A stretch of DNA of 10,380 nt from Chloroflexota bacterium (lineage in GTDB: Bacteria > Chloroflexota > Anaerolineae > B4-G1 > SLSP01): assembly GCA_022707725.1 (NCBI GenBank), contig JAKJAB010000101.1, forward strand, positions 1 through 10,380. The letters run 5' to 3'. Both the position numbers and the translations under genes were made by a program. Below the pieces are notes generated by a model. It was not told the DNA's origin. It ran no database searches and worked only from the letters and a program-made list of their open reading frames with translations. How positions within the stretch are numbered: position 1 is the first letter of the stretch; each line of letters begins with the position of its first letter. Shown here piece by piece: positions 7,807 to 10,380 of this stretch.

Positions 7807-7843
7807 AAAAAAAAGGAGGCGCGGTTGAAGAGCCGCGCCTCCT
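7807..7843 (-). terminator. Intrinsic terminator after the BMP lipoprotein gene
   Basis: Textbook rho-independent terminator on the minus strand: a perfect 10-bp GC-rich stem (7842-7833 with 7824-7815), an 8-nt loop, then eight uninterrupted U residues (7814-7807). It starts 8 nt after the original TAA of the lipoprotein reading frame (7852). It would make the lipoprotein transcript more abundant than the rest of the importer, a common arrangement for binding proteins of ABC importers. Confidence 0.92.
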
Positions 7844-7851
7844 CGCGCAGT

Positions 7852-7950
7852 TTACTGCAAGCTCGAGATATATTCGGCCCAACCGGTCTTGATCTTGCCG
7901 GCGATGATGTCGGCTCTGATCTGATCCAGTTCGGCCTTGAGGCTATCGGG
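7852..7950 (-). pseudogene. Out-of-frame C-terminal remnant of the BMP lipoprotein
   Basis: In a different frame from the upstream gene, the minus strand reads PDSLKAELDQIRADIIAG, then KIKTGWAEYISSLQ, then TAA. This is the typical end of a BMP-family binding protein. It has no start codon or ribosome site and would not be translated as it stands. Comparison with the family suggests that about 12 residues (normally a V-G-L-A-P-F/Y-H-D-like stretch) are missing between this remnant and the upstream frame. So the break looks like a small deletion rather than a single-base slip. Confidence 0.85.
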
Positions 7951-8872
7951 TACCGCCCCCGTTCTTCAGCGTTCCGACGTAGTTCTCGCCCTTGAAGCCC
8001 GCAAAGCCAGCCGCCTGCGCAGCCTTGATGGTATCGAAGACCGCAACGTCCATCTTCTTCATCACGCTGGTGAGCATAACGTTCTTGTACTCTGCCGCGC
8101 TCACGGTCCAGTCGGTGTCGACGCCGATCACCCAGGCGTTGCCGCGCTCCTTGACCGCTTGAGCGGTGCCCAGACCCACAGGACCGGCTACCGGCATAAT
8201 GATGTCGGCGCCTTCGTTCATGAAGGTTTCCGCCAGACGCCGCCCGTCATCAGTCGAATCGAAATTGCCGGCAAAAACGCCATCGTTCGCAGCGGTGTCC
8301 CAACCCAAAACCTCGACGTTGGTGCCGTGTTTCTGGTTGTAGTAGTTCACACCGTACTCAAAGCCCACCATAAAGATGGAGACTGGCGGGATGTTGATGC
8401 CCCCGAAGGTCGCAACTTTGCCGGTCTTGGTGGCTGCTGCCGCCGCGTAGCCGGCCAGGAATGCTGCTTCATCGGTGGCGAAGGTCAAGCCGCGCACGTT
8501 ATCGCCCAGGGAGTTGTTGTCGACGATAGCGAAATTGACGTCAGGATAGCGTTTCGCAAAATCCGCCGTATCGTCCGCCAGCAGGAAACCCACGGTGATG
8601 ATCAGCTTGTACTCCTGATTGATGAGTTGGGTGAGGTTCGTGGCATAGTCTGTCTGCTGTTTGGATTCCAGAACTGTGCCTTCCACGTCCAGCTCTTTCT
8701 TGGCGCGTTCGACGCCCGCCCACGAGGTAGCGTTGAAGGACTTGTCGTCCACACCGCCCAAGTCAGTCACCATACCGACCTTGAACTTCTTGGCCTTAGC
8801 GCCGCCGCACCCGGTCAAAAGCATACTGGCGACCAGCATCAAACTCAGCAAAACCCACAGTTTCTTAAACAT
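7943..8872 (-). CDS. BMP/PnrA-family substrate-binding lipoprotein (C-terminus lost by frameshift)
   Basis: A 309-residue binding protein for the ABC importer downstream. A lipoprotein signal peptide (Lys3-Lys4, hydrophobic 5-19) ends in lipobox LTGC with lipidated Cys22. The family signature TDLGGVDDKSFN lies at 36-47, and later conserved segments are QQTDYATNL, IITVGFLLAD, GLTFATDEAAFLAGY, GKVATFGG and MPVAGPVG. BMP proteins in PnrA-like systems bind purine nucleosides outside the membrane; other members bind other ligands. ATG 8872 is chosen because a GGAGGAG site lies just upstream and the signal peptide follows; the frame runs further upstream (to 8995) without signal-peptide sense. After YVGTLKNGG the frame hits TAG at 7943, while the expected last 32 residues continue in another frame to 7852. 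Family members are about 340-350 residues. It may be a damaged gene or an assembly error. Confidence 0.92.
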   Translation of the reverse strand: MFKKLWVLLSLMLVASMLLTGCGGAKAKKFKVGMVTDLGGVDDKSFNATSWAGVERAKKELDVEGTVLESKQQTDYATNLTQLINQEYKLIITVGFLLADDTADFAKRYPDVNFAIVDNNSLGDNVRGLTFATDEAAFLAGYAAAAATKTGKVATFGGINIPPVSIFMVGFEYGVNYYNQKHGTNVEVLGWDTAANDGVFAGNFDSTDDGRRLAETFMNEGADIIMPVAGPVGLGTAQAVKERGNAWVIGVDTDWTVSAAEYKNVMLTSVMKKMDVAVFDTIKAAQAAGFAGFKGENYVGTLKNGGGTR

Positions 8873-8950
8873 AGGACTCCTCCTGTCATAGTTTGTTTGT
8901 AAAATTTGAATACCTGCTACGCCACACGCTCTCTGTATTTCCTGCGATAA

Positions 8951-8963
8951 CACCACCTCCTTA
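8951..8963 (-). promoter_or_regulatory. Orphan Shine-Dalgarno-like sequence
   Basis: The minus strand reads TAAGGAGGTGGTG, a near-perfect match to the anti-Shine-Dalgarno tail of 16S rRNA. It lies about 80 nt before the real ribosome site of the lipoprotein gene. The only in-frame candidate start is the GTG at 2 nt spacing, too close to be efficient. It may be a ribosome standby site, a relic, or chance. Confidence 0.35.
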
Positions 8964-8976
8964 CGTGAGCTATTTC

Positions 8977-9012
8977 GGATATATAGAGTGTACACAGAAT
9001 CACTCGATATCC
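8977..9012 (-). promoter_or_regulatory. Nested inverted repeat in the lipoprotein leader: operator or RNA hairpin
   Basis: Outer arms GGATAT (8977-8982) and ATATCC (9007-9012) and inner arms GAGTG (8986-8990) and CACTC (9001-9005) form an 11-bp stem with a 3-by-1 internal loop and a 10-nt apical loop. The self-complementary GTGTACAC (8988-8995) lies across the inner arm and loop. It sits about 105-140 nt before the lipoprotein start. It matches no riboswitch class I know, so it may be a repressor operator or a leader hairpin. Confidence 0.4.
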
Positions 9013-9172
9013 AAAGACGCCTGTTTCATGGTATACATCATATCGTAAGATTAGCAACAACGCTAGAGGGAAAAGACCTTATCGCAAACGCAAAATATCA
9101 CATTGTTTTCCCAGTCATCCCCTGGCGTCATTTCTGGCTTGACCGTCAACCGGCAAGACACAGGGCGCCAAT

Positions 9173-10380
9173 TCAGGCCGGCTGCCCGGTCGGGACGTCC
9201 TCAGGCAACGGTTCGGCAGGGACGTCCGGCTCGCTGTCCGTTGCCGGCTCGACAGTCTGGAACCTCAGCGTCTTTTCTGCCCCATCCGCGCCGTTGCCAT
9301 CCGTCACGTCCGCGCGGACGCGCGTCCCAGGACCGAAATTGCCGCGCAAGATTTGCACGCTCAACGGGCTTTCTACGCGGCGCTGAATCACCCGGCGCAG
9401 CGGGCGCGCGCCAAACTGCGGGTCGTACCCCTGTTCGGCCAGCCACTGCTTGGCCGCTTCCGTCAATTCGACGTGCAAATCGTATTCGCTGAGGCGCGCC
9501 TGCACTTCCCGCATCTGCAAGTCGACGATGCGCGTCATGTCGTCCAGCGTGAGGTTGGCGAAAATGACGATCTCATCGACCCGGTTGATGAACTCCGGGC
9601 GGAAAGTCTCCTTGAGCGCCGCCAGCGTCCGGCGACGCACTTCTTCGTCCTGATCGTCGGCCCCGCGCGCGAAGCCGAGCGCCCCGCCGCGCTTGCCGTA
9701 AGCGGTGCCGATGTTGGACGTCATAACGACCACGGTATTGCGAAAATCGACGCTGCGCCCCTGCCCGTCGGTGAGACGGCCCTCGTCGAGGATTTGCAGC
9801 AGTGCGTTCCAGACGTCGGGGTGGGCCTTCTCGATTTCGTCGAAAAGCACCACCTGGTAGGGCCGCCGCCGCACGGCCTCGGTCAACTGCCCGCCCTGGT
9901 CGTAGCCCACGTAACCCGGCGGCGCGCCGAACAGCCGCGAAACGGTATGGGACTCGCGGTACTCGCTCATATCGATGCGCAACAGCGCGTCCTCGTCGTC
10001 GAAGAGAAACACCGCCAGCGCCTTCGCCGTTTCCGTCTTTCCTACGCCGGAAGCGCCCAAAAAGAGGAAGCTGCCGATGGGACGGCGGGGATCCTTCAGT
10101 CCGGCCCGCGCCCGGCGGATGGCGTCCGCGATGGCGTTGATAGCCTCATCCTGCCCGATAATGTGCTGCTGGACGGCTTCTTCCATGCGCAGCAGCTTGT
10201 CGGCCTCTTTTTCCAAGACTTGATATACCGGGATGCCCGTCCACGCCGAAACGACGGCGGCGATGTCTTCCGCTTCCACCAACTCATCCAGTTGATGGCG
10301 GCCCAGCCACTCCTCGCGCTTGACGGAGAAGTCCTCCTCCTGGCGCAGGCGTTGGGTCTTCACCTCGGCGGCGCGCTCGT
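9173..10380 (-). CDS. clpC: ClpC-type AAA+ unfoldase, C-terminal part (5' end beyond window)
   Basis: The frame is open to the window edge, so the visible 401 residues are the C-terminal part of an Hsp100 protein of about 800 residues. The end of the middle domain is followed by VVSAWTGIPV and the second AAA+ domain. That domain has Walker A GASGVGKT (10057-10034, Ala-Ser where Pro-Thr is usual), pore loop GYVGY in GAPPGYVGYDQGG, Walker B VVLFDEIE, sensor 1 MTSN, arginine finger in FRPEFINRVDEI and sensor 2 GARPLRR. After sensor 1 comes GALGF: the LGF tripeptide (9679-9671) corresponds to the loop by which ClpC docks on the ClpP protease and which ClpB lacks, so ClpC is preferred over ClpB. 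A proline- and acid-rich tail of about 40 residues ends the protein. It is separated from the lipoprotein gene by 300 bp with no clear terminator. The in-frame GTG at 10363 is internal and not the start. Confidence 0.92.
   Translation of the reverse strand, partial: ERAAEVKTQRLRQEEDFSVKREEWLGRHQLDELVEAEDIAAVVSAWTGIPVYQVLEKEADKLLRMEEAVQQHIIGQDEAINAIADAIRRARAGLKDPRRPIGSFLFLGASGVGKTETAKALAVFLFDDEDALLRIDMSEYRESHTVSRLFGAPPGYVGYDQGGQLTEAVRRRPYQVVLFDEIEKAHPDVWNALLQILDEGRLTDGQGRSVDFRNTVVVMTSNIGTAYGKRGGALGFARGADDQDEEVRRRTLAALKETFRPEFINRVDEIVIFANLTLDDMTRIVDLQMREVQARLSEYDLHVELTEAAKQWLAEQGYDPQFGARPLRRVIQRRVESPLSVQILRGNFGPGTRVRADVTDGNGADGAEKTLRFQTVEPATDSEPDVPAEPLPEDVPTGQPA

Larger units (their letters stand above)
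8873..9172. other. Non-coding gap upstream of the lipoprotein gene: leader and promoter region
   Basis: No credible gene is seen. The stretch is richer in A+T than its neighbours. On the minus strand a TATGAT -10-like box (9042-9037) lacks a good -35, and TATATA occurs at 8985-8980. Other elements are a nested inverted repeat (8977-9012) and a second strong ribosome-site-like sequence (8963-8951) with no usable start. No intrinsic terminator for the Clp gene is visible: a short palindrome TTGAC-C-GTCAA (9139-9149) lacks a U tract. Confidence 0.5.

Noticed and set aside
8873..8995. N-terminal extension of the lipoprotein frame
   Set aside because: It would put 41 residues in front of a standard lipoprotein signal peptide that has its own GGAGGAG ribosome site.
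9000..9041. 13-codon minus-strand frame (MMYTMKQASLDIE) in the lipoprotein leader
   Set aside because: No ribosome site precedes it and it shows no leader-peptide codon run; kept only as a remote possibility.
9120..9172. Possible terminator after the Clp gene
   Set aside because: Only short arms (CCCTG/CAGGG, TGGCG/CGCCA, TTGAC/GTCAA) are present, widely spaced or without a U tract.

Overview
All recognisable genes in this window lie on the minus strand, so transcription runs from position 10380 towards 1. Base composition is fairly GC-rich, Shine-Dalgarno sequences are strong (GGAGG type), and the gene content is a bacterial core gene, an ABC importer, a toxin-antitoxin pair and an rRNA methyltransferase. 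Gram-positive-like features (a ClpC-type Hsp100, a BMP lipoprotein importer, an RsmF with a C-terminal PUA-like domain) would fit Chloroflexota or a related monoderm lineage. That placement is inference and was not tested.

Layout in transcription order: the C-terminal half of a ClpC-type AAA+ unfoldase (9173-10380, cut by the window edge); a 300-bp AT-richer gap with leader signals (8873-9172); a BMP-family substrate-binding lipoprotein (7943-8872) whose 3' end is broken by a small deletion plus frameshift, the lost C-terminus still readable at 7852-7950; a classic intrinsic terminator (7807-7843); a hairpin-rich gap (7558-7806); then the rest of the importer: a tandem-domain ATPase (6004-7557) and two permeases (4739-6007 and 3482-4729). 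A perfect 12-bp hairpin (3401-3429) separates these from a NahK-like sugar kinase (2220-3353). After that come a ribbon-helix-helix antitoxin (1835-2119), a PIN-domain VapC toxin (1411-1830), and an RsmF-type rRNA cytosine-C5 methyltransferase that runs off the left edge (1-1401).

How the genes fit together: lipoprotein, ATPase and two permeases form a complete importer of the NupNOPQ / PnrA type, a family best known for nucleoside uptake. The kinase downstream belongs to the aminoglycoside-phosphotransferase fold and closely resembles N-acetylhexosamine 1-kinase, so uptake may be coupled to phosphorylation of a sugar or nucleoside-derived product. The toxin-antitoxin pair has its own good promoter and sits 9 nt ahead of the rRNA methyltransferase, so the methyltransferase is probably expressed at least partly from the toxin-antitoxin promoter.

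I found no CRISPR array, tRNA, rRNA, insertion sequence or clearly new multi-gene system. The points most worth a second look are the damaged lipoprotein C-terminus, the importer-kinase pairing, the toxin-antitoxin/methyltransferase operon, and the regulatory structures in the two long gaps around the lipoprotein gene.
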